The notes: generated from the letters alone by a model not told the origin. Shown: positions 44,084-52,813, counted from the first letter of the stretch. The stretch is 64,000 bases of DNA from Streptomyces coeruleorubidus (GCF_008705135.1 NZ_CP023694.1:7849001-7913000); one strand, 5' to 3'. A program made the numbers and translations.

Positions 44084-44998
44084 ATGGCCCTCGCACTGCT
44101 CCGGCGCCGGCGACTCAAGGGCGCCTCCGCCCGAGCGGCGGGCCTCGCCCTCCCCCTACCCGCCGGCGCGGGTGCCGTGGCCCGCGAGGTCGTCGACCCG
44201 ATGGGCTCGCCCCTGGCGGCCGCGGACGTCACCGTCACCGCGCTGGACACCCACCGGGTGGCGGCCCGCGGGACGACCGACCCGTACGGCTACTTCCTCG
44301 CCGCGCTGCCGCCCGGCCGGTACAGCCTGCTCATCGCGGCTGAGGGCCTTCAGCCGCACCGCGAGACCATCGAGATCGAGGTGGGCACGTCCACGCCCAC
44401 CGAGCGGGTCTGGCTGCGTCCGGCCGAGTCCCTCCAGCTGCCGACGCCCGGGACCTGGCTCTTCGACCCGCCGCACACCGCGATCCGGTTCATCGCCAAG
44501 CACGTCGGCATGGCCCACGTCCACGGCCGTTTCGAACGCTTCGAGGGCGGGATCCGGATCGCCCCGGACATGACCGACTCCCGGGTGCACGTCCGCATCG
44601 ACGCCTCCAGCATCACGACCGGCAACACCACCCGCGACAACCACCTGCGGTCCGCCGACTTCCTGGACGTCGAACGCTTCCCGTACATCGACTTCACCAG
44701 CGCCCGCTTCGCCTACCGGGGCGGCAGCAAGTGGACGCTGCTGGGCTCCCTCACGATGCACGGCGTCAGCCGCTCGATCTCGCTGGACACCACGTACCTC
44801 GGCACGGTGAACGGCGGCTACGGGCAGGAACTGCGCTGCGCGGCCCTGGCGACGGCGGAGCTGCACCGCGAGGACTTCACGCTCAACTGGCGTTCGATGC
44901 TGGCCCGGGGCATCGCGGTCGTCGGTCCGACGGTGCAACTGGAGCTGGACGTCCAGGCGATGTACCGGACCCACGACACCCCGACCCCGCCGGAATAA
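44084..44998 (+). CDS. YceI-family protein with N-terminal carboxypeptidase-regulatory-like domain
   Basis: 304 residues. An N-terminal beta-sandwich of the carboxypeptidase-regulatory/CNA-B type (~25-115: VDPMGSPLAAADVTVTALD, YGYFLAALPPGRYSLLIAAEG) precedes a YceI lipocalin-like barrel (~125-300: GTWLFDPPHTAIRFIAKHVGMAHVHGRFERFEGGIRI, NHLRSADFLDVERFPYIDFTS, LTMHGVSRSI). YceI domains bind isoprenoid or other hydrophobic ligands. No clear signal peptide is present; the N-terminus is basic and weakly hydrophobic. ATG at 44084 follows GAAAGGTG. It shares a palindrome with the hydroxyquinol operon promoter and may respond to the same aromatic or solvent signal. Confidence 0.88.
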   Translation: MALALLRRRRLKGASARAAGLALPLPAGAGAVAREVVDPMGSPLAAADVTVTALDTHRVAARGTTDPYGYFLAALPPGRYSLLIAAEGLQPHRETIEIEVGTSTPTERVWLRPAESLQLPTPGTWLFDPPHTAIRFIAKHVGMAHVHGRFERFEGGIRIAPDMTDSRVHVRIDASSITTGNTTRDNHLRSADFLDVERFPYIDFTSARFAYRGGSKWTLLGSLTMHGVSRSISLDTTYLGTVNGGYGQELRCAALATAELHREDFTLNWRSMLARGIAVVGPTVQLELDVQAMYRTHDTPTPPE

Positions 44999-45102
44999 TC
45001 CCTGGCCCGCTCCCCTCCGCCCTCCCTACACTCACCGAGTACCCGGCGCCGCCCACGACGTGAGCGGCGGCGCACCGACGTGACGAACGAAGGGAGACGG
45101 CC

Positions 45103-45201
45103 ATGCGTGACCGCACCGCTGCCACCGTCCCCCTGCCGCGCTACGAGGTGATCCTCGTGTCCTCGTCGCTCCGGTGCCCGCTGCGCGGCGGCACCGGATG
45201 A
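45103..45201 (+). CDS. candidate 32-residue leader peptide upstream of EF-G paralogue
   Basis: A short ORF with good initiation signals (AGGGAGA eight bases before ATG) reads MRDRTAATVPLPRYEVILVS and then SSLRCPLRGGTG before TGA. It resembles no protein domain. It lies 136 bases before the EF-G-like gene, in a leader containing two hairpins, so it may be a regulatory leader peptide that senses translation. It could also be a chance ORF; the strong ribosome-binding site and location are the only support. Confidence 0.45.
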   Translation: MRDRTAATVPLPRYEVILVSSSLRCPLRGGTG

Positions 45202-45305
45202 CCGGGACGAACGTCTGAGAAGGCCCGCGCACAGCTTGCCGACGTGAAGTCGGCAGGCTGCGCACGCTTGTCGCCACCTCCGCCTCGCCCGGTAATCGCG
45301 CTGCC

Positions 45306-45328
45306 CCTTTCCTGAACCTTTCGAAAGG
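45306..45328 (+). promoter_or_regulatory. structured ribosome-binding region of EF-G paralogue
   Basis: The Shine-Dalgarno stretch GAAAGG (45323-45328), 9 bases before the GTG, is one arm of the palindrome CCTTTCGAAAGG (45317-45328). A second copy of the anti-SD sequence CCTTTC lies at 45306-45311, so two mutually exclusive pairings could hide the site. Farther upstream, 45225-45261 forms a longer imperfect hairpin. This layout suits translational attenuation but is not proof of it. Confidence 0.5.
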
Positions 45329-45337
45329 CCCTGGGCC

Positions 45338-47380
45338 GTGCGCATCAACCACAACCCGCTCGCCGTCGTCCGCAACCTCGGCATCCTCGCCCACGTCGAC
45401 GCCGGCAAGACCACCGTCACCGAACGGATCCTGTTCGCCACCGGAACCACGCACAAGCGTGGTGAGGTCCACGACGGCACGACCGTCACCGACTTCGACC
45501 CGCAGGAGCGGGACCGGGGCATCACCATCTTCGCCGCGGCGGTGAGCTGCGCCTGGGACGGTCACCGGATCAACCTGATCGACACCCCGGGGCACGTCGA
45601 CTTCGCCGACGAGGTGGAGCGCGCGTTGCGGGTCCTCGACGGGGCGGTGGCCGTGTTCGACGCGGTGGCCGGGGTGGAACCGCAGAGCGAGTCGGTGTGG
45701 CGGCAGGCCGACCGGCACGGCGTACCGAGGATCGCGTTCGTCAACAAGATGGACCGCGCAGGTGCCGACCTGGACGCGGCCGTCGCGTCGATCAGGGATC
45801 GGCTGCACCCGGCCCCGCTGGTCGTGCAGTGGCCGATCGGCTCGGAGGACACCTTCACCGGCGTCGTCGACCTCGTACGCATGCGCGCCCTGCGGTGGGC
45901 CGAGGGCGACGCCTTCGCGGTGGCACCGGTACCGGACGACCTCCGGGACGAGGCCCTCGCACGCCGCAGGGCGCTGGAGGAGGCCGTGGCGGAACTCCAT
46001 CCGGGCGCCCTGGAGGAGTTCTGCGACACGGGCACGCTCACCGAGCGGACCCTTTCCGCGGCGCTGCGGGACCTGACCCGGGACGGTGACGGCGTGGTCG
46101 TGCTGTGCGGTTCCGCGTACCGCAACCGCGGTGTCGAGCCGCTGCTCGACGCGGTCGTGGCCTATCTGCCGTCACCGCTGGACGTGCCGCCGGTCAGGGG
46201 CACGTACGACGGTGACGAACAGGAGCGGCCCGCGGATCCGGCGGCACCACCGGCCGCCCTCGCCTTCAAGGTGCACGCCACCCCGACAGGACGGCTGACC
46301 TACCTGCGGATCTACTCCGGAACGATCGAGAAGGGAGACACCCTGTGGGACGCGAGCGCGCGCCGCACCGAGCGGATCGGCCGCATCCTGCGCGTCCGGG
46401 CCGACCGGCACGCACCGCTGGACCGGGCGGTCGCCGGGGACATCGTCGCCGTCGTCGGGCTCAAGTCGGCCCGCGCCGGCTCGACTCTGTGCGCGCCGGA
46501 CGCCCCGCTCATCCTGGAACCGCCGGGCGTTCCCGAGCCGGTGGTCTCGGCCGCGGTCGAGTCCCGCAGGGCAGGCGACACCGACCGTCTGGCGTCCGGG
46601 CTGGCCCGGCTGACCGAGGAGGATCCCTCGCTCGTCGTGCGGACCGACCCGGAGACCGGGCAGACCGTACTGTCGGGCATGGGTGAACTGCACCTGGAGG
46701 TGGCGGTGGAGAAGCTCCGGCGCGAGCTGGGACTGGAGGTCAACGTCGGCCGCCCCAGGGTCAGTTACCGCGAAACGGTCGCCCGGGGCGTGTCCGGTCT
46801 CGTCTACCGGCACGTCAAACAGGACGGCGGAGCGGGCCAGTTCGCCCATGTCGTCCTCGACGTGGAGCCGTACGAGGAGGGCGGGTTCGCCTTCCGGTCG
46901 GCCGTCGTCGGCGGGCGCGTGCCGCAGGAGTACGTCCGGGCGGTCGAGGCGGGCTGCCGCGACGCCCTCGCCGAAGGGCCGCTCGGCGGACACCCGGTGA
47001 CCGGGCTGCGCGTCACGCTGACCGACGGGGCGACCCATGTGAAGGACTCCTCGGACACGGCGTTCCGCACGGCCGGCCGCCTCGGCCTCCGCGAGGCCCT
47101 GCGCGCCTGCGCGATGGTCCTGCTGGAGCCGGTCGTCGAGGTCACGGTCACCGTGCCCGAGGACGCGGTGGGCGGCGTGCTCGGCGACCTCGCCGCCCGG
47201 CGCGGCCGCGTCACCGGCTCGGCCACCCGCTCGGGCGCGGCGGTCGTCACGGCCACCGTGCCGCTGGCCGAACTCTTCGGCTACGCGACCCGCCTGCGCA
47301 GCCGCACCCAGGGCCGCGGCACCTTCACGACCCGGCCCACCGGCTACGCGCCGGCGCCGGTCGCGACGCCGGCGCGGTAG
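45338..47380 (+). CDS. elongation factor G paralogue (translational GTPase)
   Basis: 680-residue GTPase of the EF-G family. GTPase motifs are G1 AHVDAGKTT (18-26), G3 DTPGH (82-86), G4 NKMD (136-139) and G5 CGSAYRN. Domains II-V are all present: SGTIEKGDTLWDAS (II), SGMGELHLEVAVEKLRREL (III), VKQDGGAGQFAHVVLDVEP with EYVRAVEAGCRDALAEGPL (IV) and LLEPVVEVTVTVPEDAVGGVLGDLAARRGRV (V). GTG start. It is not beside rpsL/rpsG/tuf, so it is not the housekeeping fusA but a second EF-G of the streptomycete type. Ribosome-protection (tetracycline-type) function is an alternative that the structured leader makes worth considering; it is shorter than canonical EF-G (about 700). Confidence 0.87.
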   Translation: MRINHNPLAVVRNLGILAHVDAGKTTVTERILFATGTTHKRGEVHDGTTVTDFDPQERDRGITIFAAAVSCAWDGHRINLIDTPGHVDFADEVERALRVLDGAVAVFDAVAGVEPQSESVWRQADRHGVPRIAFVNKMDRAGADLDAAVASIRDRLHPAPLVVQWPIGSEDTFTGVVDLVRMRALRWAEGDAFAVAPVPDDLRDEALARRRALEEAVAELHPGALEEFCDTGTLTERTLSAALRDLTRDGDGVVVLCGSAYRNRGVEPLLDAVVAYLPSPLDVPPVRGTYDGDEQERPADPAAPPAALAFKVHATPTGRLTYLRIYSGTIEKGDTLWDASARRTERIGRILRVRADRHAPLDRAVAGDIVAVVGLKSARAGSTLCAPDAPLILEPPGVPEPVVSAAVESRRAGDTDRLASGLARLTEEDPSLVVRTDPETGQTVLSGMGELHLEVAVEKLRRELGLEVNVGRPRVSYRETVARGVSGLVYRHVKQDGGAGQFAHVVLDVEPYEEGGFAFRSAVVGGRVPQEYVRAVEAGCRDALAEGPLGGHPVTGLRVTLTDGATHVKDSSDTAFRTAGRLGLREALRACAMVLLEPVVEVTVTVPEDAVGGVLGDLAARRGRVTGSATRSGAAVVTATVPLAELFGYATRLRSRTQGRGTFTTRPTGYAPAPVATPAR

Positions 47381-47390
47381 CGGAACGGCG

Positions 47391-47422
47391 GTCGGCCCCT
47401 CCCCGGAAGAGGAGGGGCCGAC
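47391..47422 (+). terminator. hairpin terminator after EF-G paralogue
   Basis: GTCGGCCCCTCC (47391-47402) pairs perfectly with GGAGGGGCCGAC (47411-47422) with an eight-base loop, 11 bases after the stop codon. Confidence 0.8.
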
Positions 47423-47527
47423 CCGCTGACGGGTAGGACACCACCGCCACGCCACGCCACTGCGGACGACTGACACCCGGCGGATATCCGATTGCCCCGG
47501 CCTCCGCCTCCTGCCACCCTCGCGCCC

Positions 47528-48400
47528 ATGCCCACCTTCACCGCCCCCGACGGCACCACCCTCGCCTACCATGCGACGGGGGACGGCCCGCCTCTGGTCT
47601 GCCTCCCGGGTGGCCCGATGCAGGACTCGGTCTACCTGGGAGACCTGGGCGGTCTGACCGCCCACCGCACCCTGATCCGGCTGGATCTCAGGGGCACCGG
47701 CAGTTCGGCTGTGCCGACGGACACGGCGTCGTACCGCTGTGACCGGCAGGTCGCCGATGTAGAGGCGCTGCGCGAGGAGCTGGGTCTGGAGCGGCTGGAA
47801 CTGCTCGCGCACAGCGCCGGTGCCAACCTGGCCGCGCTGTACACGGCCCGCCATCCGGACCGCGTGGGCCGGCTCGCCCTGATCACGCCCAGCGTCTTCG
47901 CCGTCGGCCTCGACATCGCCGCCGAGGACCGCCTGGCGGCGGCACGCCTGCGCCGGGACGAACCGTGGTTCGCCCCGGCGTACGCGTCCCTGGAGGCCAT
48001 CACGGCCGGCCGGGCGACGGCCGCAGACTGGGACGCCGTCGCCCCCTTCTGGTTCGCCCGCTGGGACGACGATGCCCGGGCCTTCCGTGCGGCGGAGCAG
48101 CGACAGCGCAACGAGGAAGCCGCCGCTCTCTATGCCTCCGACGGTGCCTTCGACCCCCACGTCACCCGGAGTTCCCTCGCCGCGTTTCCCTCACCGGTCC
48201 TCGTCCTCGCCGGGGAGTACGACGTGGCGGGGCCCGCGCGCGTGATGAAGGAGTACGCGGGGCTGTTCCCGGGCGCCGAACTGGTCGTGCAGTACGGGGC
48301 CGGGCACTTTCCGTGGAAGGACGATCCGAAGCGGTTCGTGACGGCCCTGGCCGCCTTCCTGGACCAGGCCTCGGTCAGCTCGCCCCAGCCGGCGCCGTGA
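47528..48400 (+). CDS. alpha/beta hydrolase
   Basis: 290-residue alpha/beta-hydrolase-fold protein, probably cytoplasmic. The oxyanion region is LVCLPGGPMQDSVYL, the nucleophile elbow is LLAHSAGANLAALY, the acid lies in VLVLAGEYDVAGPARVM and the His in YGAGHFPWKD. It resembles proline-iminopeptidase-type members in its overall pattern. ATG at 47528 lacks a clear Shine-Dalgarno sequence; a TTG at 47492 is less likely. It stands alone after the EF-G terminator. The substrate is unknown. Confidence 0.88.
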   Translation: MPTFTAPDGTTLAYHATGDGPPLVCLPGGPMQDSVYLGDLGGLTAHRTLIRLDLRGTGSSAVPTDTASYRCDRQVADVEALREELGLERLELLAHSAGANLAALYTARHPDRVGRLALITPSVFAVGLDIAAEDRLAAARLRRDEPWFAPAYASLEAITAGRATAADWDAVAPFWFARWDDDARAFRAAEQRQRNEEAAALYASDGAFDPHVTRSSLAAFPSPVLVLAGEYDVAGPARVMKEYAGLFPGAELVVQYGAGHFPWKDDPKRFVTALAAFLDQASVSSPQPAP

Positions 48401-48405
48401 GTCAC

Positions 48406-49020
48406 CTACGGACCGGCCACCCGCTGGATGCGGCTGCCGCCGCACGGCACCGGCCGGTCGAGGTCCGGGTCGCCGAACTCCGCACGCAGGTCCTGGAAGG
48501 CGGTCACCTTGTCCTCGCCGAAGCGGCGGACGTGGGTGGCGTACTCGTCGGGGGAGAGGTACGCCGACGGCCTGGACTTGGTGTGGAACTTGTCCGCGTA
48601 CATCACCAGCCTTTCCTCCTCGGTGACCGCCAGGTAGTCGGCGGGCGGGAGGGGCAGCCCCTGGCTCACGATGTCGTGCCGCGTGAGTCCCACTCCGGTG
48701 TGGTGGGAGCAGAAGCGGCGGAGGGTTTTGGGGAAGCCCTCCGCTTCGAGGATCTCGTGGCCGAGTAGTCCGTGTCGGATGTAATTCTCGTGGTCCAGCC
48801 GTCCGTCGTCCCCGTAGAGGCGGTAGACGCCGATGTCGTGAAGGAGGCAGCCGGCGCGGACCAGTTCGGCATCGAGGTGAGCGAGGTGGGGCGCGGAGAG
48901 GAGTTGCTCGGCGATTCCCCAGACGATCTCGCAGTGCGTGTGGACGAGCGTGAACGCTTCGGCGGTGGGGGCGTGCTTCTCGTGCAGCGCTTGGATCTCT
49001 GCGGGGCTCGGAATCCTCAC
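48406..49020 (-). CDS. HD domain-containing protein
   Basis: 204-residue putative phosphohydrolase. HD metal motifs are visible: HTHCEIVWGIAE (first His), AGCLLHDIGVY (the HD pair), HENYIRHGLLGHEI and RFCSHHTGVGL. The C-terminal LVMYADKFHTKS segment is typical of small bacterial HD proteins that act on nucleotides or phosphorylated metabolites. I start at GTG 49020; upstream sequence up to 49083 is open but not family-like. It is convergent with the alpha/beta hydrolase gene. Confidence 0.87.
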   Translation of the reverse strand: MRIPSPAEIQALHEKHAPTAEAFTLVHTHCEIVWGIAEQLLSAPHLAHLDAELVRAGCLLHDIGVYRLYGDDGRLDHENYIRHGLLGHEILEAEGFPKTLRRFCSHHTGVGLTRHDIVSQGLPLPPADYLAVTEEERLVMYADKFHTKSRPSAYLSPDEYATHVRRFGEDKVTAFQDLRAEFGDPDLDRPVPCGGSRIQRVAGP

Positions 49021-49191
49021 CGGGGGAGCGTAACAACCGCCGACCCCGCTTGGTCGGCCAGTTCCCACGCCGCCTGTTTCCACGCGATCGGGTGATGCTG
49101 CGGGGCAGCGGGCACGGGCTGGCTTCGCGGGCCGTTCGAGCTGGTGACGGGACCTTCTCGTCCATTGTCATCACAGCAGCGGGAGCACACC

Positions 49192-49734
49192 ATGGGCCTG
49201 CACTTCCACCGCAACCCCGACGGCACGACGACCGGGCGCAACGAGGCCAACGGCTTCACCGTGACACATGCCGAAGAAGAAGAGGTGAAGCGGCAGTTGT
49301 ACGAGGACGCCGGGTGGGAGTACACGCCTCCACCGCCTCCGGTTCCGCCCGGGTTCCATCGGTTCTCCTTGGTGCACGACGAGTTCCGGGCCTCCGGGTT
49401 CGGGGACGAGAGGTATGCGGGGCTGCGGGCGCGTCCGCCGGAGGGGTGCGTGCCGGCCGACTGGGGGTGCTTCGCCCTGGAGTGCGAGCGGCCGGGGAAG
49501 ACGCTTATGGACGCGGTCGCCGGTACCGTCGCGGAGGTCCGCCGGCAACACGGGCTGGTGATGAACAGCCTGGGTGTCGAGAAGCCCCAGGAATGGTTCG
49601 ACGCGGACAACAAGAACGGATACGCGGCGAAGATCGTCGCGCACTTGGTGCTGATGGCCGCCGACCGCGCCCGACTGCTCGGATACGGGCGCAAGGACGT
49701 GGTCCGGCTACTCGACGCCACGGGGATCGAGTAG
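49192..49734 (+). CDS. conserved hypothetical protein
   Basis: 180-residue hydrophilic protein that I do not recognise. Start at 49192 follows GGGAGCACACC. A short acidic run (HAEEEEVKRQLYED) is followed by a proline run (YTPPPPPVPPGFHRF) and then a mixed alpha/beta region ending in an Ala/Leu-rich helix (AKIVAHLVLMAADRARLLGY). No signal peptide or membrane segment. Codon use is like its neighbours. It is divergent from the HD protein gene and faces an oppositely oriented SCO5389-like gene. Confidence 0.75.
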   Translation: MGLHFHRNPDGTTTGRNEANGFTVTHAEEEEVKRQLYEDAGWEYTPPPPPVPPGFHRFSLVHDEFRASGFGDERYAGLRARPPEGCVPADWGCFALECERPGKTLMDAVAGTVAEVRRQHGLVMNSLGVEKPQEWFDADNKNGYAAKIVAHLVLMAADRARLLGYGRKDVVRLLDATGIE

Positions 49735-49747
49735 CCGGTGCGGTGGG

Positions 49748-50140
49748 TCAGCAGTCCCTGAACTCCGGCGACTGGTTCAGGATCTGGGACCGCACGGACG
49801 TGAAGCGCGCGTACGTCTCCCCGTCCCGCGACTCCGGGCGGAACGCCGCCACGCGGTGGCAGTTCTGGAAGGCCAGGGTGATGCCGAAGTGGCGTTCCAG
49901 GCTGGTGCGGATCGCGTCGCTGGCGAGGGCGCGCAGGAGTTGGCCGCGCTCCTGTTCCGACGGAGGAGGGGTCTGGTTGTCGGTGAAGTCGGCTCGGCCG
50001 TCGCGGAGTTCGGTGGCGAGGGAGGCGATCAGGTCGTAGGCGTAGGGGAGGGACGTGCGGACCGTGTCCACGAAGTCCTCCTCGCGGATGTCACCCTGCT
50101 CGGCTTCGGCGAGGAGCTTCGGGGAGACGTCGAGAGACAT
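49748..50140 (-). CDS. SCO5389-family protein
   Basis: 130-residue protein of a small actinobacterial family of unknown function. It reads MSLDVSPKLLAEAEQGDIRE and later FVDTVRTSLPYAYDLI, NQTPPPSEQERGQLLRALAS and FGITLAFQNCHRVAAF, the last two being the segments I recall from the family. Predicted helical and soluble. It follows the P-loop ATPase gene by 43 bases in the same direction, so the two probably form an operon behind the Zur-like box. Confidence 0.8.
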   Translation of the reverse strand: MSLDVSPKLLAEAEQGDIREEDFVDTVRTSLPYAYDLIASLATELRDGRADFTDNQTPPPSEQERGQLLRALASDAIRTSLERHFGITLAFQNCHRVAAFRPESRDGETYARFTSVRSQILNQSPEFRDC

Positions 50141-50183
50141 GGGGGAGTGTCGTCCTGTCTGGTTGGCGGTGAGGGCGGAGGAG

Positions 50184-51146
50184 TCAGGTGTTCAGCGAGG
50201 TGCCGCCCGGGACGTAGTCCGGGTCGATCTGGGCGGCCAGGTCCTCGCCCGTGCGGGCGTCCGCCCACGCTCGGGCGTTGCGCAGGTGGAACTCGACGGC
50301 GTGGCGGTGGAGCCGGTCCCAGTCGCGGGGGTGGGAGTCGACGGCCTCGCGGAGGATCGTGAGGGCGTGGCGGTTGTGCGGTTCCAGGGAGTCCAGCGCG
50401 TCCAGGCCGCCCTCGGCACGGCCCTGTTCGGCCGCGCGGACCCAGGGGGACTGGACCAGGTAGGCCAGGAGGTCGTCGCCTACCTGTTCCTTGAGGAAGA
50501 GGAGGTCGTCCTCGCAGGTCACCTTGTTGCCGACGACCGCGATGCGGATACCGAACTGTTCCGCGTGGTCGCGGTACTGGCGGTAGACCGAGACGCCCTT
50601 GCGGGTGGGTTCCGCCACCAGGAAGGTGATGTCGAAGCGGGTGAACAGGCCGGAGGCGAAGGCGTCCGCGCCCGCCGTCATGTCGACCACGACGTATTCG
50701 CCGGGGCCGTCGGCCAGGTGGCCGAGGTACAGCTCGACCGCGCCCAGCTTGGAGTGGTAGCAGGCCACGCCCAGGTCGGACTCCTCGAACTCGCCCGTGA
50801 CCATCAGCGGGACGCCGCCCGCCCGGCCGACGTGCCGGGCGTGCAGTTCGTCGTCGCCGAGCGGGCGCAGGAGGCGGGAGCCGCGTCCCGGGGGAGTTGT
50901 CTTGATCATCGCCTCGCGGGAGGTGATGCGGGGGTTCGTGCCGCGCAGGAAGTCCTTGATCTCCCCCAGGCGCTCACCCAGGGGAGGGGCGGACTGCTCC
51001 TCCTCGCAGAGCGCCTCGGCCAGGTGCTGGTTGATGTCGCCGTCGATGGCGAGGACCGGGGCGCCGGAGCGCGCCAGGTGGCGGGAGAAGAGGGCCGACA
51101 GCGTGGTCTTGCCGCTGCCGCCCTTGCCGACGAACGCGACCCTCAC
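50184..51146 (-). CDS. CooC/MinD-type P-loop ATPase
   Basis: 320-residue SIMIBI-class ATPase. The deviant Walker A is FVGKGGSGKTTLSALFSRHLA with the signature first Lys; the switch region is VLAIDGDINQHLAEAL, Walker B-like YVVVDMTAGADAFASGLFT, and the base-binding segment VVGNKV. CooC proteins load nickel into carbon monoxide dehydrogenase, and relatives handle other metals or cofactors. The Asp-Met-Thr-Ala-Gly segment is close to the CooC group. It lies just downstream of a Zur/Fur-like box and forms a pair with the SCO5389-like gene. Metal handling is inference. Confidence 0.87.
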   Translation of the reverse strand: MRVAFVGKGGSGKTTLSALFSRHLARSGAPVLAIDGDINQHLAEALCEEEQSAPPLGERLGEIKDFLRGTNPRITSREAMIKTTPPGRGSRLLRPLGDDELHARHVGRAGGVPLMVTGEFEESDLGVACYHSKLGAVELYLGHLADGPGEYVVVDMTAGADAFASGLFTRFDITFLVAEPTRKGVSVYRQYRDHAEQFGIRIAVVGNKVTCEDDLLFLKEQVGDDLLAYLVQSPWVRAAEQGRAEGGLDALDSLEPHNRHALTILREAVDSHPRDWDRLHRHAVEFHLRNARAWADARTGEDLAAQIDPDYVPGGTSLNT

Positions 51147-51162
51147 GACCGCTCCACCGTTT

Positions 51163-51177
51163 TGAAAATGAATGTCA
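51163..51177 (-). promoter_or_regulatory. Zur/Fur-type box before P-loop ATPase gene
   Basis: TGAAAATGAATGTCA is a 7-1-7 pattern close to the actinobacterial Zur consensus (TGAAAAT-N-ATTTTCA); arms agree at five of seven positions. It lies 17-31 bases upstream of the ATPase start on the minus strand, an ideal repressor position. Confidence 0.55.
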
Positions 51178-51284
51178 TGTGGTTAGGTTTAGGGAGTGAT
51201 CGTCGCCGCTGTCAAATCGCTTGCTCCGTACGTGATTTGCGTGGCGTCCGGGTGGCGCACCCCCGGCCGGCCGGCACTTCGACC

Positions 51285-51304
51285 TTGATGCATATGCTGT
51301 GCAA
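51285..51304. promoter_or_regulatory. imperfect palindrome at start of solute-binding lipoprotein gene
   Basis: TTGATGCATATGCTGTGCAA combines an outer TTG/CAA pair and an inner GCATATGC palindrome, centres offset by one base. It overlaps the first possible GTG (51299). It could be a metal-uptake operator (Nur boxes also have TTGC/GCAA arms), but the match is weak. Confidence 0.3.
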
Positions 51305-52813
51305 GTGCGTGAAGTGAGCATCAAGAGTTCGTTCCGGTTCCTCGCCGCCCTCGTCCTCGTCCCGGGCCTGGCGGGCTGCTTCGCCTCTCCCGGCGGGGAG
51401 TCGTCGTCGGACGGCGGGCCGTCGGGCTCGCGGCTGCGTGTCGCCCTCGCCTTCCCGCCCGCGGAGAACTTCTCGCCGTACGGCTCCGACGCCACGCTCC
51501 TCAGCCGGCTCGGGGTCACCGAGGGGCTGACCGCCCTGGACGCCAACGGTGCCGCGGCCCCCGCGCTCGCCGAGTCCTGGCGCCGCGAGAGCGACCGCAC
51601 CTGGCGGTTCACCCTGCGCGAGGCCACCTTCCAGGACGGCACGGACGTCACCCCGTCCGCCGTGGCCGACGCGCTCACCCGCGCCACGAAGGCGAAGCCC
51701 GTCCCCGCCGCCCTCGCCGGCGTCGGCCTCGACGCCGAGGCCGACGGCAGCCGCGGCATCCGTGTCACCACCGCAGCCGCCGACCCCGTCCTGCCCATGC
51801 GCCTGTCCAGCCCGAGCCTGGCGATCCTCTCCCCGAAGGCGTACGAGAAGAAGGGCACCCCCACGCCCGTCGGCACCGCCACCGGGCCCTTCGAGATCAC
51901 GGAGGTCAACAGCTCCGGCTCCGCCACGCTCGACCGCTTCGACGACTACTGGGGCGGACGCGCCCACGCCTCGGGCATCGACGCGCGCTTCGTCAAGGAC
52001 GGCACCGCGCGCGCCAACGCGGTGCGCACCGGCGACGTCGACATCGCCGAGGCGATCCCCGTCGCCCAGGCCGCCACCCTCGACAAGGCGACTCTCAAGG
52101 AAGCCGGCACCACCCGGACGACCAGCCTCCAGCTCAACACCAGGCGCGGTCCCTTCAAGGACCCGAAGCTGCGCGCCGCCGCGCGCGCGGCGGTCGACTC
52201 CTCCGTCATCGTCAGGGGCGTCTTCGAGGGATACGCCGACCCGGGCGCGGGCATCTACGGTCCCGCCGTCACCTGGGCCGAGAGCAAGCGCGAGAAGCCG
52301 TCGGGACGCGCGGACGCCGCCCGGCCCGACGGCACGCGGATCACCCTCGCCACCTACGACAACCGGCCCGAACTGCCCGAGGTCGCCCAGGTCGTGCAAC
52401 AGCAGCTCGAAAAGGCCGGCTTCACGGTGAACCTGGAGGTGCGCGAGTACTCCCGGCTGGAGAGCGATGCGCTGGCCGGGAAGTTCGACGCGTTCATCGG
52501 TGCCCGCAACAGCCTGCTGGACACCGGCGACCCCGTCGGCATCCTCGCCGGTGACTACACCTGCGACGGCGGCTACAACCTGGCCCTGCTGTGCGACAAG
52601 GACGTCGACCGGGCCGTCGAGAAGGCTGACGGAACCGACGGTACGGGCGAGCGGCAGGACGCGGCCATGGCCGCCGAGGCAGCGATCCTCGGCACGGACG
52701 CGGTCGTGCCGCTGGCCCATCAGCAGATCATCGCCGGTGTCTCCACCAAGGTCAGGGGCGTCGTCCTCGACCCGTACGAGCGGGCCCTGGTGGGCACCGG
52801 GACGCGCCGCTGA
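51299..52813 (+). CDS. ABC transporter substrate-binding lipoprotein (peptide/nickel family)
   Basis: 504-residue family 5 extracellular binding protein. A signal peptide ends at the lipobox LAGC (VLVPGLAGCFASP), and the mature protein has LRVALAFPPAENFSPYGSDATLLSRLGVTEGLTALD, WRFTLREATFQDGTDVTPSAVADAL and GTGPFEITEVN-like segments (here GTATGPFEITEV), the family signature. The start is uncertain among GTGs at 51299, 51305 and 51314, none with a good Shine-Dalgarno. No permease or ATPase genes follow, so it is an orphan receptor here. Nickel, a metallophore or a peptide are possible ligands; the Zur-like box 120 bases away hints at metal. Confidence 0.87.
   Translation: MQVREVSIKSSFRFLAALVLVPGLAGCFASPGGESSSDGGPSGSRLRVALAFPPAENFSPYGSDATLLSRLGVTEGLTALDANGAAAPALAESWRRESDRTWRFTLREATFQDGTDVTPSAVADALTRATKAKPVPAALAGVGLDAEADGSRGIRVTTAAADPVLPMRLSSPSLAILSPKAYEKKGTPTPVGTATGPFEITEVNSSGSATLDRFDDYWGGRAHASGIDARFVKDGTARANAVRTGDVDIAEAIPVAQAATLDKATLKEAGTTRTTSLQLNTRRGPFKDPKLRAAARAAVDSSVIVRGVFEGYADPGAGIYGPAVTWAESKREKPSGRADAARPDGTRITLATYDNRPELPEVAQVVQQQLEKAGFTVNLEVREYSRLESDALAGKFDAFIGARNSLLDTGDPVGILAGDYTCDGGYNLALLCDKDVDRAVEKADGTDGTGERQDAAMAAEAAILGTDAVVPLAHQQIIAGVSTKVRGVVLDPYERALVGTGTRR

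Noticed and set aside
45338..47380. Tetracycline-type ribosomal protection protein call for the EF-G paralogue
   Set aside because: Domain IV and V segments follow the EF-G pattern and I cannot see the C-terminal features of Tet(M)/OtrA; kept as an alternative only.
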